The translations under genes were made by a program, and so were the position numbers. From NCBI GenBank assembly GCA_963678675.1, contig OY783193.1:10526822-10590821 (forward strand): a stretch of DNA of 64,000 bases, read 5' to 3'. Of the stretch, positions 11,315 through 23,659 are shown piece after piece. Each line of letters opens with the position of its first letter. Positions within the stretch are counted from its first letter, which is position 1. The DNA is from Xiphydria camelus. Lineage: Eukaryota > Arthropoda > Insecta > Hymenoptera > Xiphydriidae. Below the pieces are notes generated by a model, which had not been told where the DNA came from, searched no databases, and saw nothing but the letters and a program-made list of their open reading frames with translations.

Positions 11315-13672
11315 ATATAATATCTCTTTAACTGCGTCCGGAGTACATCCAACTCCAAAGTATACGAAGTAATTTTATTTTGACTCGAACAGAATTTAAC
11401 GAAACATCGATAATATCATTTACGAATAATCGCTCACGCAAAGCTGGTCTGTCTTCAAGTTTTCGCGTCGATCGAGGTAAAGTGACACTCTCGATCTGTA
11501 TTATGTATGTCGAGCTCGGATGTGGGCGCGTGTTATACAAACTTTCATGGAGGCGTTAAACTTTCGGGCTTACAAGTCCTATCATCAGGATAATTATGTA
11601 CGACGTTGTAAATCTCCGCTCGAAAGACGCGCATACGCGCGTTATTCGACGCAACGTCAAGGGAGCGCGGACGTTGCGTTACGGGCTTTTTAGGCGCGAT
11701 AAAACCACGCACGCTCAACGAAATGTTTGAAAAATAAAATAGCTTCGGTGTGTACCGTAATCATGTCGCTGTATAACGTGGGCCGTAACACGAGTACCTA
11801 TTTACAGCAACGAGGTGGACCCCTAAAATGGATAATATTTGATTAGAAATTCCATCGCCGATATACGGTTTGAAATCGGAAATCCGAGCGGGGCAGTTGG
11901 CGTCCCGAACGTTTGGGATACAATTTTAATCGAAGCGATTCCGAGGTTCGCTCGCGGTTTCGTCGCGAGAAATCATTCCACCAGCGAAAGCCGATTAACT
12001 TCTGGGAACAAATCCAGAGCGAATTCCTGGAGCGATAAAGCGTCCGATCCGCCCAAAGTCGAGTGTGTGTGCTCGACGTTTTTTTCATTTTCCCTCTTTC
12101 AACGTAGTGGCACTCTCGCGCGAAGCGCTCGGCAACGTGCCGAAGAAACGCATTGCCCCTCGAAGAGCGCGCGGCCTCTCGGCTTTCGTCTCATTTTCGA
12201 GCGCGCCTCGCAGCGGGCGCTCTTTTTACGAGAGTCGAGAGTCTCGTCACTCCGTTATCAAATTTTTGGCCGGCCCGCTCGACATCGGAGAGCGATAAGC
12301 ACGCCTCCATTAGCACTATCACTCCGCGCCCGTTCGCCAGATACATGAAGTACCCCCTCACGCCGCGACGCCCTTCGAACCCGTCGTTAAAATAAGCGTT
12401 TTAGCGCTATTTCGTGGCGGCTCTCGGTTTCTCTGGAGTGGCACGCAGCGTGCGATGCTGCGCGCGTGTGAAGTAGACATCGTGGCACGATCGAAGTGTC
12501 GCGCTTCGCGCGACAGAGGAAATGAGGGAAGAAATATTCAGGAAAGTTATGGATCGTATTTATAAAAACGTTTGGAACGATTTATTTATGCATCTTCTCA
12601 ATTTTAACGTAGATTTACAGTGCGGATTTAGTTGAGCCGATTCATATTTTATTAAATAACAATTTTTATTATCAAGATAATAACTTTTTTATACCATGAT
12701 AGTATTATTAAACTCGGTATATCGCTACTTCACACTCAAAGAGAAAGTCTAGTTAAACATAAATCTAAGAGAAAAATTTATTTCCGATAAATATAGGAAT
12801 TTAGTCACATCGAACAAAAGTCTGTTTGAATTATTATAGATAAATGTTCTGCATGTCTTTTGAATCGAGTACAAACCCAGTAGAACGTTTATTTCATTCA
12901 AATAGACTTTTGCCTTCGACTGCGGACCGTTCAAAGGGTCGATCGTATACGTTTTGGCTCTCGCTCTCAAAAGTGCCATTGCACGACAGTCGTATTTAGA
13001 CGTTACATCGACCAACGCGCGTTCGGCCCGCCATTCGATTTGCTTCTTCACTGCGCGCCACGTGGAAGCGCGTCTCCGAAGAAATTTGGAAAACTCGGTT
13101 CCACTTGGTCGCGCCGCGAACAATCTATGAGTTTTATTAAACGATCCTCGCGCGGCGTATCCGATGCCGGTTTTGCGGGAGTACAACCGGTAGTCACGCA
13201 TCTCGCTTTAAATAGGTTTTTTTTTCGGGGAGATTACGGTCGACACAGTTATCCCGGTCGGACATTCGTATACGATCGCGCCTCGAACGTAAAAATGAAT
13301 CGGGAGGCTGCGACGAATCGCTTTTAATTGTACCGAATAGGTACACGAGCCCGATACTGGCCCGGTAATTATTTAACGCCGCTTTACCGCGGGGTTACGG
13401 CGCGGGAAAGAGAAAGAGAAGGAGAGTCTCTCGCTTTTTAGATGAAAAAGAAAAACCACCTACATCCATAGAAATCGCGACGACGAATCTTCCACGAAAA
13501 CCGAGCGTCGCGACGATCTTTTCAGAAATTACACGACCGTCGAAAGTGTCGATCCGCGATGCTTTCCCCGGGGTTTCCGAGAAATATAATGCAAATAGAT
13601 TCTATATCTATATCGCGCGCGATGCAGCACAAAATAATTTTTTTATGGTTTTTTTTTCGTGAAAATACTGCT
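11315..13672. other. Non-coding stretch, no gene recognised
   Basis: Intergenic sequence with CpG-rich parts (about 11.6-12.5 kb). The longest open frames (about 150-170 codons around 11840-12350 and 12750-13200) show no recognisable domain and overlap other frames. I regard them as chance. Confidence 0.5.
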
Positions 13673-13930
13673 CTGAGAGATGAGCTATCTTTCAAAACGT
13701 AGTTTTTGAACAAAGACTTGCTTTCAGTAATTCCTAATTATTTCTTCTAAAGTTACAAATTGCAATATCTAATGTTTGCAGGTGAAAATATGTAGCATTG
13801 AAAGTGCCATGAAGAATCCAGCAAAAATTAAAAAATCTACACCCACATAAAAGTTATTAAATAATAATTAGGATTTACTGAAGACAAGGTTTTGTTCAAA
13901 AACTGCGTTTTGAAAGATACCTCCTCAGAT
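13673..13930. mobile_element. Long hairpin element with about 65-bp arms (MITE T)
   Basis: Sequence from TATCTTTCAAAACGTAGTTT through CAGTAATTCCTAATTATT is repeated in inverse near 13860-13925. The spacer is about 120 bp. It lies inside or beside a further element whose terminus (inverse of TACACCGAGAGAAATAATTG) is at about 14128-14148. Confidence 0.65.
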
Positions 13931-14931
13931 ATGATTGCTAAGGTGAAAAAAATATTTCTCGAACACAAAGAACATATTATATTCTTAATCCAAGAATGCC
14001 GTCGTGGGAACACGAAATTCTTTCTGCGCAAAAAAAATTACTCGAGCCTATCAAATATTTTCTTACGTGAACGAAATACACTTTTATCACATACTTTTGG
14101 TCGAATAGAATACTTTTTAGCACCAGCAATTATTTCTCTCGGTGTATACATACAGCGAATGTAAAAAATTGTCTTTACCAAACATTTAAAAATATAACCT
14201 CGTGCCTCTTGTCGCACCCGTCATCGCGATCGAAGGATTCATCGCATTCTGGCGTCCCACTTCCTCACACGGTATCATCCGCGTCGTCTCAACGTCGTCG
14301 CCGCCCGAGTTCTCCCTTTTCATCGGCATTTGCGGTCTGGTGTCGCGCGCCGCTCGAGTCCCACAGGTCTCGAGTGACTTTCGAGGGAGCGCGTCGTCGT
14401 TGCCGGTCAACTGCCGCGGGAGTACCGGGAAGAGAAACAATAATTAGTGATGTCATCGCGCGCCAAAGCCGCTTGATATTCCATTCTTATCGCGGCGGGC
14501 CTTATCGGGACGATTGGCGCGCAACGCCGCGCGCACGCACACTCCGGGGCCCTTACGAGCGCGGCGTGCGAATGTTCATGGCTCGCGCGGCCGCGTCTCG
14601 AGGAGCGGAGGCGTCAATGAAAGGGGGGCGACGAGGTGGGCGACGCAGATATGTCTTTGCCCTGCGGGTGTGAATGGTGCCGTTTCTTCGTCGCGCGCAT
14701 GAATGGCGTCGAGATAAGGATTCGTAGAGCGAGATAAGGCCTCGCGAGAGTGTGGCGAGCATTCGCACTCGCGCGTGCAGCGTATTAGTGTTGCGCATTC
14801 TCCGCGGGGTTGATCGCACGGGAATAACGCCTGGACTACACGCGACGATAGAGGCGCGATTTTTGCGAAATGCGATTTTACATGTACAAACTGATGGGCC
14901 CGTACGGAAATTCCGCAGACGATGGAAAGTG

Positions 14932-15184
14932 CACGGAGAAAAAGAATTAGTTGGATCTACTGATAATTACTTGCGGGATTGCAAATAATTATTTATTTTC
15001 ATCAATTAAATTTGTTTTCATGTTGATTCGACATTTCTTCCTTGCAATCGTATACTATTCCACGTGAGTGTAAGGAAGAGATATTTAATTGGTGTATTGA
15101 AATATTTTATTGTTGCAAATAAATAATTACATACGACCCCATAAGTAATTTTTAATATATCCAACTGATTATTTTTCTCTGTGT
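14932..15184. mobile_element. MITE family A, copy 3
   Basis: Ends CACGGAGAAAAAGAATTAG and, in inverse, CACAGAGAAAAATAATCAG. An internal imperfect palindrome is built on CTTCCTTGCAATCGTATAC and its inverse. About 250 bp, non-coding. Confidence 0.8.
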
Positions 15185-17430
15185 AGGGAACGTAGATGGA
15201 AAAGATATGGAATGATTGTAGATTATGCGTTGTCTTTGCCAAAAGTCAATTGTTATCTTTTATTTTTAAATAAATAATGCGATGTGCAATTGGAAATTTA
15301 CAATTTGTCAAAAGCGGAGAACTTAATCTTTAAAATGGTACCTCATTTATCGTTTTTGATTTCGTATGAAGGGAGAAAAAGGATGTTACGAAAAATCACC
15401 TTGCAGAAATCTAGACATATAAATCAAATTAAAGAGAGTCTGTGATTTCGAAATAAATGCCCGAATACTTGCCTTTTGCTTCACTTACATAATACTTAGG
15501 CATAAAAAATCATTTTAAAAAATGTTATCTGTCTGTCTGTCTGTTTATCCGTATTTAACTCAAAAACGGCTAAATCAATTCTAATGAAATCTCCACAATT
15601 TGTACACGCTAATCTGCTTTTTGTTTCACATCGATATCTCAAGCAGCTCCAAAGTTACTAATTTATACGAGCGTAAATTCTAAACATTATGCGTCGGGCA
15701 GACTGAGTTAAATGCCCGATGATCCGTGCACCCCCGCACGTGTTTCCACTTTAGCACGCGTGACCTTCGTTTCTGCAGCGCAGTAAAAGTTCCCGGGTAA
15801 AATTCTAATCCTAAATTACGACCGGGTTTTTTTATTGCATTCGTGATTTGTGTTTTACAAGACCGCGTTTCACGCGAACGAAGTCGCGAGATTTGCTACT
15901 AACCCTACGTTAGGCGCGCCCCTTTTTGTAACATGGTTAGGTGCGTGGGCTACAATTGTAGCCCAATTTGAATTTGATATAAAATCAAATTGTGCCCATT
16001 TGGAGCTGGTTTATTCATGGGGTATACTCAGAGTAAGATGTACTAAATTGTAAAAAATACAAATTCCTTGTTTTAACATTTAAATGTATTGATAGAAATA
16101 GGCTGGCGACACCGAAGCACGCTGGAGTGTTTCCGATTAATCGGAGGGTCGCTTACATAATTTCGATTATACCTCATTAATTGATAGATTTGACGATGAG
16201 ATAGTTTTTCATGCGTCATATTATGATCTATACAGCAAAACGCACACGAACCAACTTTGACGAATATAAGTACTGTTTAAAATATCCTTCGAAGGCCAGA
16301 CACGCGAGAGACCGGTGTTGAATAAATAGATAGGTACGAGAGTCGATCAGGGGGATAAATTCCAGTCTTCCCTCGCGCTGGCGCCGTATCGAATATTGGA
16401 TCTCGAAACGACTGTAACTCTCGTCGATACACGCGTCGAGTTTTGCCGAGTGCCTCTATGGAACTTTCTTTTCGGAACGGCGACGCTGGGACGAGAGTGT
16501 CGCTTTTCAGGGCCGACGACGCCGATAGTGAATATGCGAAAAAAAGGAAACGACGCGCACGTCTCGTTCGTTACGTTATTTTCTCTCCCCTTGCATTTAA
16601 TTATTATCAGATTGGAGGGACGACACGCGAGGTGCGATGAGAGTGGCTCGATATACATACTCGATTCCCCTCCCGCCCGTCTTGCATCGATCGCGATAAG
16701 GGGTAGGCGAAGAAAGGGACGATTATGCGTATCTCGAAAACGATTTAGTATATAATATCATATCTATATATATACTCTTCTCCTGAGGTCCGAGACGTCA
16801 TTCTCCCGAGGGACGCTACGAGATACGCGATGATAATAAATTATTCCTTGCGGAAAAAAAGGCGTCGTCGTGTGTTTCATTAACGCATCTCTTCGGTCTC
16901 CCGCTTAATCAGCTACATACCGCCGTTGGGACGCGACGTGCCGCGGTGCCGTTTGATATCGAATACGACTGCTGTCTATTCGTATTTCCTTTCGGGATGG
17001 AACGCGCACCGAGAGAGAAGAGAAGTATACTTCTTTTATACTCTTAGTGGAGTAGACGTATGAGCAGAGTTCGTTGGTGTCATTTCGAAACGAGATTCTA
17101 CTTAAAAAATTGCGATATATTCAACGCGATCGTAATTCATTTAAGCACGAGTTTACGAGAAATTGAATTTAGTAGCCTATATATTCTCCCTTGAAGAAAA
17201 TACATTTACCTACATCGCGTTAGCCGAATAAATCATTCCTTTAGACCGCATTGTAACAAATCATTTCGCCGTTTACACGCCCCGCAAAAACTGTCGCAGC
17301 GCGCGTCCCATTAATTTCCCATCCCCCCGCCGTTTGCTACCAGCCGAAAGAGCGAGGCGCACACGCGACGCAGCACGTATCCCATCACATATTGTACACA
17401 ATGTAATGCCGCGATGCTACGCAGTTCTCC
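15185..17430. other. Non-coding stretch with repeat-like segments
   Basis: A CTGTCTGTCTGT-led segment (about 15530-15760) with CTCAAAAACGGCTAAATC resembles interspersed-repeat sequence widespread in arthropods. A perfect 18-bp palindrome GGGCTACAATTGTAGCCC lies at 15949-15966. No gene was recognised. Confidence 0.4.
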
Positions 17431-18365
17431 TCTTAATTCGGCGCGCGCGATAAAGCATAAGTATCAAATGTATACCCATACCTACACATACGCGATACGC
17501 CGAAAAGAAGGGCTCTTAAAATGGCCCTCGAGCCGTACGAAAGAGTGACGGAAGGGACTGGAGGGGATGACGACGAGAAAGAGAGAAAGAAAGCCTCGAG
17601 AGGGGCAGCTCGTCGACGAAGAGAAGGAAAATGAGGAAGCAACGGAGGAGAAGGAGGAGGTGGCGGTGGTAGGTACAGTAGATAGAGTAGAGGAAGGAGA
17701 AGAAGCGCAGCGCCCGCGGCAGGAAAAAACGCGGTTTATGTTCGCGCGGCTCGGCTCGGCTCGGGCTCGGGACGTGTGCTAGTCGCGTGTGGGGCTCGCG
17801 CCTATCCCCGTCTCCGTCGCTCGCGCGGCGGCAGGCCGGGCCTCGCGCCGCGTCTCCGTCGGGCCCCGTGCCGGCTGAAGGGCCCGTGTGGGACGCGAGG
17901 CCTCGCCTCGTTCTCACGGTAGCCTCGGAGGGGCCCTGCTTCCTCCGTTCGCCTCAACTTCTATGCGCCGCACCAATACACTTGGACGCGCGCGGGCGCG
18001 CGAGTGAGCGTGCGCGCACGGTACGGCGCTGCCCCCCCCCCCCCCCCCCCGCGCCTTTACGCGTTGGGCCCTACGCCGAGCGGGGGAGGAGCAGATGCAC
18101 GACGCGCGGCGAGAAGAGGGCCTCGGCGGGGGTCAGCCGAACGTGTGTCGCTATTTGCGTGCCCTGTACAATGGGACCCGGTAGCGGAGAGGGGGTATAG
18201 CGAAGGGGAGGCGTTCTTGTTGCGCGACGGCTCGGATCGGCGATCGCGCGCGCATGATGATCCGGATCGATGACGGACGCGGCGCGGCGCGCGAACCGAT
18301 CGCGCGGGATTGGTATTGATTTGGTACGGGTCTGCGGGAGAGAGAGGGAGGGAGTCTAGCTTTAC
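17430..18365. other. CpG-rich island with poly-C tract
   Basis: Highly GC- and CpG-rich sequence with open frames in several overlapping phases and no recognisable domain. It includes a run of 19 C at 18032-18050. It could be a promoter or first exon of an unrecognised transcript, but nothing in the sequence proves transcription. Confidence 0.4.
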
Positions 18366-18444
18366 GTGCAACGCGATAGCGATTGAAGATAATTTTAATT
18401 ATCGACGAGGGGCTATGTATACGATATGCTGATAGACTGCTCTA

Positions 18445-18871
18445 GACGGAAAAAAAAACAGCAATTTTTACTGCTTCATCCGGTAGCTGAAACTCAAGCT
18501 CATTCTTAAAAATTTGTGCAGAGGAGACATTTCTATTTCGATGGCTTAGGCGCAATAGGGTCGTATCCCCGAAACAGTAGATTTTGCAGGAGACACAAAA
18601 AACTTCACAGAGTGACAATATTTAAGACAAGTTTGATATTTTCTTAGGTCAGTTACAACTAAAATATAATCAAGAAAAGTATTTTAAATGCATTTTAAAA
18701 TTATGTTCCAGGTTTGATTATTTTTGTGTGATACGTCCTATTGCGCCTAAGCCATCGATTTACTGTTGTAAGCAGTAAACAGCACTGTGTCTTCTGTACA
18801 AGTTCTTGAAAGTGAGTTGGAATTTCAGCGCTACTGGATGAAGCAATAAAAATTATTGTTTTTTTTCCGCG
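18445..18871. mobile_element. MITE family E, copy 2, split by a nested element
   Basis: The outer arms match the element at 4925-5132 (CAATTTTTACTGCTTCAT and inverse; TTGTGCAGAGGAGAC; TCTTCTGTACAAGTTCTTG). The centre is interrupted by element F at 18539-18757. Confidence 0.7.
18539..18757. mobile_element. MITE F nested in MITE E, with ATTT target duplication
   Basis: Termini CGATGGCTTAGGCGCAATAG and its inverse at the right end. Both sides are flanked by ATTT (18535-18538 and 18758-18761). The empty site is visible in MITE E copy 1 near 5010. It is 219 bp and non-coding. Confidence 0.75.
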
Positions 18872-18877
18872 TATACC

Positions 18878-19107
18878 TACACTGAGAGAAAATGTTGTTT
18901 GATCGAAATAAACTTGTTTTTGGATAGTCCTTAGAGCACACTTATTTGATTCGAATAAATGCCAATTTGTTCCGAATAATCTTCAATTAGATCAATAATA
19001 TTTATATACGTTCAATCGATATTCATTCTGATCGAATAAATGTGCTCTTAGGATTATTCAAAAACACGTTTGATTGTGTGACACGAGTAAATTTTTTTCT
19101 CACTGTG
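18878..19107. mobile_element. MITE D with TACACTGAG terminus
   Basis: Left end TACACTGAGAGAAAATGTTG and right end inverse CACAGTGAGAAAAAAATTT. Inner arms GAATAAATGTGCTCTTAGGA and the inverse form face each other. It directly follows MITE E copy 2. Confidence 0.7.
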
Positions 19108-19628
19108 TTTTCATATCTACTAAAAAAAACGCGTCGAAGTGAGAACATTCTCCTTTCTTGAGGTCGGTGAAAAATAAAGAGGAATTATGAAAGGTGCGAT
19201 GCGGAGTGTATGAAGGAGGCGGACTATATGCGCGTGCAGCAATGTCACGCAAAATTTCAATTTCCGGCCGGTTACACGCGCGTGTGCATACCTATACGTA
19301 TAATACGAAACTAGGCACGGATATATCGAAGCGAACACGTGGCGAACAAAGCCCATTCACGACAGAAAATCTGTTCGTTCCTGTGAATGCGAGATTGTAG
19401 GAAATCAGAGGCGGACAACGGGTGTGTACAATTGCTTGCGTAACGACACATACGAATCCTCGCGAATGAAACGTGAACGTGCGAGTCCCGTGGACGCGGA
19501 GGAAGTCACGGTGCATCGCGCGCGGGACACCCCGTTGTTCCGGTTAAACGCTTCCGCAAGCACGCTTCATTGTTCCTCGTATATTTGAAATAGTTATTTT
19601 CGTTATTAGGGCGTGAAGCGCTGTTTCT

Positions 19629-19685
19629 AACGAGTGTGAAGTTTGCCGCACGAGCGAAGCGAGTACGGCAATCACACTCGTTAGA
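19629..19685. repeat. Short hairpin, arms CTAACGAGTGTGA
   Basis: CTAACGAGTGTGA and TCACACTCGTTAG face each other around a loop that itself contains TTGCCG and CGGCAA. It is about 57 bp, possibly a relic of a foldback element. Confidence 0.5.
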
Positions 19686-19720
19686 ACGGCGCGAAACAAC
19701 CGAATAACGAATTCTATTTT

Positions 19721-19873
19721 TTGTCACTAAGTGTCAAATACGAGGTTGACGATTTCACGCACTGCGCAGCTTATTTCACGCACTGCGAAACTTTTCACGA
19801 ATTGGTGTGTGAAAGATGATTTCACATGCGTCGAGGACGTCCATGAAACCGAGTATTTGACACTGAGTGACAA
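19721..19873. mobile_element. MITE H, TTGTCACT...AGTGACAA
   Basis: Inverted ends TTGTCACTAAGTGTCAAATA and, in inverse, TTGTCACTCAGTGTCAAATA. The 153-bp element contains direct repeats of TTTCACGCACTGCG. It is non-coding. Confidence 0.7.
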
Positions 19874-20404
19874 AAAAAAAATTTCACGGCATATATGCGT
19901 CTCAGTACCTACTCGCAAATTTTTACCGACTGGAAGCATCTCCAGATCGTCAAGCCGTGTAATAGTCACAGTCGGGAAAGGGCGATCTCAGAAATTGATA
20001 CAGACTGCTACAATGTTGCCGCGAAACGCGCGGGAACCTCGATATACACTTTGCGTTTTTACGCGAAACACTTTCACCGGGCGAAGGTATAGCTAATTGT
20101 GACCGGACGCGGACGGTTTTCTACTCGGCACGAAAAAACCTGGTTGGTATCGAAACTAAGCGTTCTGGACTCTCATAATTACCTTCTGTAACGTTACTTC
20201 TATACCAGTAGTCTATACATAGCACGCCCGGTTTTTAGGAGGGAAGTCCCTGGCAGGCGTCGCGTGAAAATCGTGACTTGTATCGGGTCGACGTCTTATT
20301 ATTACGAAAAGGATAAACCAAGAGCCGATGTCGCATCACCAAAAGAAAGTCTCGCCACGGTAATGGCTCAAATATAGTTCACATAGCATCGGTTTATTAT
20401 AATT

Positions 20405-20790
20405 TACGTAATTTCTAGTAGATGTTGGTGCGCCCCAAAGTCTGTAAAGTAGCCCCCTGCTGCGGCGATGACCTCTTCGTTGATGAGAATTTCTTTCCAG
20501 CTAGCCGTTTTTTCAATACAAGTCTGGGATGAGGAAGAAGTCGCAGGGAGCTAAATCCGGTGAATAAGGTGGACGCGGCAGCAATTCGAACTTTAAATCG
20601 ACGAATTTCGGTGTTACAACGGCAGACGAATGGATAGGTGCATTGTCCTGGTGGAACAGAACTTTTTTTTTCGTCAAATGGGGGCGTATACTCATCTTCG
20701 CGATCGCACCACTATCTATTAGAAAAGTATCGGACTTTTCACTCTGCCCTCGTACTTTACACTTGAATTCATCTCGTAGATAACACATGC
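20405..20790 (-). pseudogene. Mariner transposase fragment (HQDNAPIH / YSPDLAPCDFF type)
   Basis: An open frame of about 90 codons (20513-20788) carries VLFHQDNAPIHSS and YSPDLAPCDFFLIPDL, the second and third acidic sites of the mariner DDD catalytic triad. The C-terminal block follows as LKKRLAGKKFSS and, after a frameshift, NEEVIAAAGGYF. The N-terminal half and the first catalytic Asp are missing. It is a truncated, inactive remnant, unlike the other mariner relic at 10480-11010. Confidence 0.8.
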
Positions 20791-20807
20791 CACATATCGC
20801 ATGAGTT

Positions 20808-21022
20808 TACTGCGAAAAGTGACCAAGTCAAAATTTTGACTATGTTAGTCACTAAGAATACTCTTTTACACTACCAGAAAAGTTGACCAAGTCATATATT
20901 CAACTTACAAAGTCTTTATCAGTTGAATATATGACTTGGTCAATTTTTCTGGTAATGTAAAACAGTATTCTTAGTGACTAACTCACAAACTTAAAATTTT
21001 GACTTGGTCACTTTTCGCAGTA
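20808..21022. mobile_element. 215-bp near-perfect palindrome (hairpin MITE G)
   Basis: The two halves are almost exact inverse complements. They start TACTGCGAAAAGTGACC and end with its inverse, and contain GACCAAGTCATATATTCAA and its inverse near the centre. A TA at each end is compatible with a Tc1/mariner-type foldback element. Confidence 0.75.
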
Positions 21023-21709
21023 AGCCCACGAGAGAGAGATGCGAACATATTTTATTCACATGAAAATAAAATTCTTCGCTTCCCTTTTTATACACGAACA
21101 TACATCGCGCGAATATTAAAAATGTATGTAAGAACGTGCGATCAGTGGGAAAGAAGTTGATAACATAGGCCGTAAAAACGGGCGTATATAAAATTGCCAT
21201 GTAATATATACACCGTGACGAAGATGTCGAATAGAGAAATTGACGAAGATCGACGTGGCGAACGGGTTTTCTGCTCGGTGCCCGAAAAAAGCGGGCAACG
21301 AGAGCAGCGGTGCTTCTGAACTCTCATAATTAACTCGGCTGTAACGTTACTTATACTTTATAGTCTAGCCGTTCTTTAAAGAACTCGCCGTGATCGCCGT
21401 CACGTGGACGAGTAACGTTTTACCTGCACAGCGCTTATGCCTCTTTGTACCTCCTGTGCCCGCAAGAAAAATGGCAAAGCGAAGTATGTAAAGGCGATTC
21501 GCTGGCAAAGAATCGAGGGCGGCACGCGACGCCCGGGGAATATCCGGTATGATTCCCTTCATAACGGAACGTGTACAAATACAAAGAAATATTCGTTAGC
21601 AAATCCTTCATGGTACATCCAGTTTAAATCCATCCTTCTCGCGCGGAGAAGATATCACGAAGCACTTGCTGATACTTTGAACAGAAGAAAATTGTATTCT
21701 TCATTCGTA

Positions 21710-21962
21710 CACAGAGAAAAAAAATTAGTTGGATCTAATGAAAATTACTTGCGGTGTCGCGAGTAATGATTTATTTATACCAATGAAATCTTGTAATACG
21801 TCAATTAAACATATCTTTCTTCCAATTATGTGAAATAGTATGCGACTTCGAGGAATGAGAATTTAATTAATATGAAAAAAGACTTGATTGATATAAATAA
21901 ATAATTACTCGCGACCCCGAAAATAATTATTAGTAGATTCAACTAATTCCTTTTCTCTGTGT
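21710..21962. mobile_element. MITE family A, copy 4
   Basis: Ends CACAGAGAAAAAAAATTAG and, in inverse, CACAGAGAAAAGGAATTAG, with the family's GTTGGATCTA block. About 252 bp, non-coding, with no nested insertion. Confidence 0.8.
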
Positions 21963-22159
21963 GTACCAAATAATTTTTTGTTCTTTATTCTAAAAAGTTC
22001 CGGATAACTGTACAGAGTCTAAGTATACCTAAACTTAACATCGATCCTGTCATCCACGCGATGCATTTCTCAAAGCAATCATCTTTCGGGAATAATATCG
22101 AGTCCAATCTGTTCGAAAGTACACATGCATTCATTTATAAGGAATAATCGTCGCGCCGC

Positions 22160-22760
22160 CTTACAACAAACGCCCCTGAGCCGACCGCGGCGGCGCTATC
22201 AAGAGTATCGAAATGATTGGAGAGCGAAGAGACAAGTTAGTTAGAGTACCCGGTGGTACTGTGCGGGCTGTTAAGTCGGGCCCACGGGAGCGGAACACAC
22301 GGCGCGCTTCCTGCAACGCTCCAGTGCTGCTGGGGCCCGGGCGTCCCGTTCCCACGCCACATTCGTCCAGACTCGTGTGCACCTTCCACCTCCGATGCAA
22401 CGGACGACGCCCCGGACTTCACCACCACTGTCACGGACTTTGAGCGTCGTGACGGTCGCAGCTCTTACCCCCGGCGATCGCGCAGGAAGCGTGGCAGACG
22501 CGTGGTCGAACTCGTTGTCGGCGCGAGACGCGCCGGGGAATCGTTTCTCCGCGCGGGCGGAGGTTTAGTGTCGAGAGGAGGAGGAGGAGGAGGAGGAGGA
22601 GGAGAAGAGAGAGGTACGCGGGTGCCGCGTCAGGTGCGGAAATCGCGTGGAGTCGTAACTCGCTGAATACATTAGCGATGGACGTGGGGCAGGAGTAGTT
22701 ATAGTAGATGTATAATCAGGCGAGGGGGAAGGAAGCGATACGGGGGGCGGGGGGAGGAGA
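22160..22760. other. CpG-rich island with (GAG)n repeat
   Basis: GC-rich sequence with long overlapping open frames on both strands and no recognisable domain. A (GAG)n microsatellite runs at about 22575-22604. Confidence 0.4.
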
Positions 22761-23227
22761 TATAAATCGATCGCGTGAGGAGGAAAAAAAGTCTTATAAA
22801 TATGAGGTATAGGCATATAAAAGAGAAATATAAGAACTCGTCTGCAATCAATTGCGCGATCTGTCGATTGGTCAAGGATTTTGTAACTATTTTTAATCGA
22901 CGATTAATAATTCATCAGCTCTTTTGGGAACGGCATCGAAGAGCATCGAATGCATGTATATATGTATACCTATAGACGTACATAGGTGTATATTTTTTGT
23001 AGTAATCCGTAAGATTTCTACTCGTGATGCAGGAAAGCTGTATTCCTACGGTTTTGTAACAGTTTATGATTATTGCTGCAAAAAGATTTACATCCGAATA
23101 TTATTCCATCGCTAATACTGTAATTAACCTCAGAGAGCGCGGATTTTATTTTAATTTATGGATAATATCGACCTGTCGATAGATATAACGAGGTATTTCA
23201 TTATTCCTTTAAGATTTCCTGAATAAA

Positions 23228-23404
23228 TTGGTGATTTTCGGAATCAGCGTTAAAAAATACATAAAATAGGCGGACCGGCAGCCCGATTCCAAAGATTTCG
23301 ATTTTGGCAAAAAATTAAAAGTAACGTTTTGCCAAAAATCGAAATCTCTGAAATCGATCACTCGACCGCCCTATCTTACATATTTTTTCACACTGATTAC
23401 GAAG
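23228..23404. mobile_element. Palindromic repeat family I
   Basis: Arms built on GTAATCAGYG...AAAAATAYRTAARATAG face each other around a core GATTTCGATTTTTGGCAAAA and its inverse. Half-copies lie at about 23540-23640 and 42463-42535. It is non-coding and probably an old MITE family. Confidence 0.55.
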
Positions 23405-23659
23405 AGCACGGTTATTATAGGTCTGTATCTTAAAGCAAATATAAGATATCGGAAATTAATAACGTACGAGGAAATTAATTTTTCTTCTAAAATTAACGAT
23501 ATCTCTCGGTGTTTTGTTAAAATTTCCCGATAAATCCATTATTTTCAAGATCAACACGAAAAAAATACAGCGGATAGGATTATCTAGAGTCCAATTCAAG
23601 AGATTTCAATGTTTGCAAAAATGTTAATAGAGGTTCCTCTTACAAAAAATATAAAAGTA

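Noticed and set aside
12749..13201. 150-codon open frame on the minus strand
   Set aside because: No recognisable motif, no splice or family support, and competing overlapping frames.
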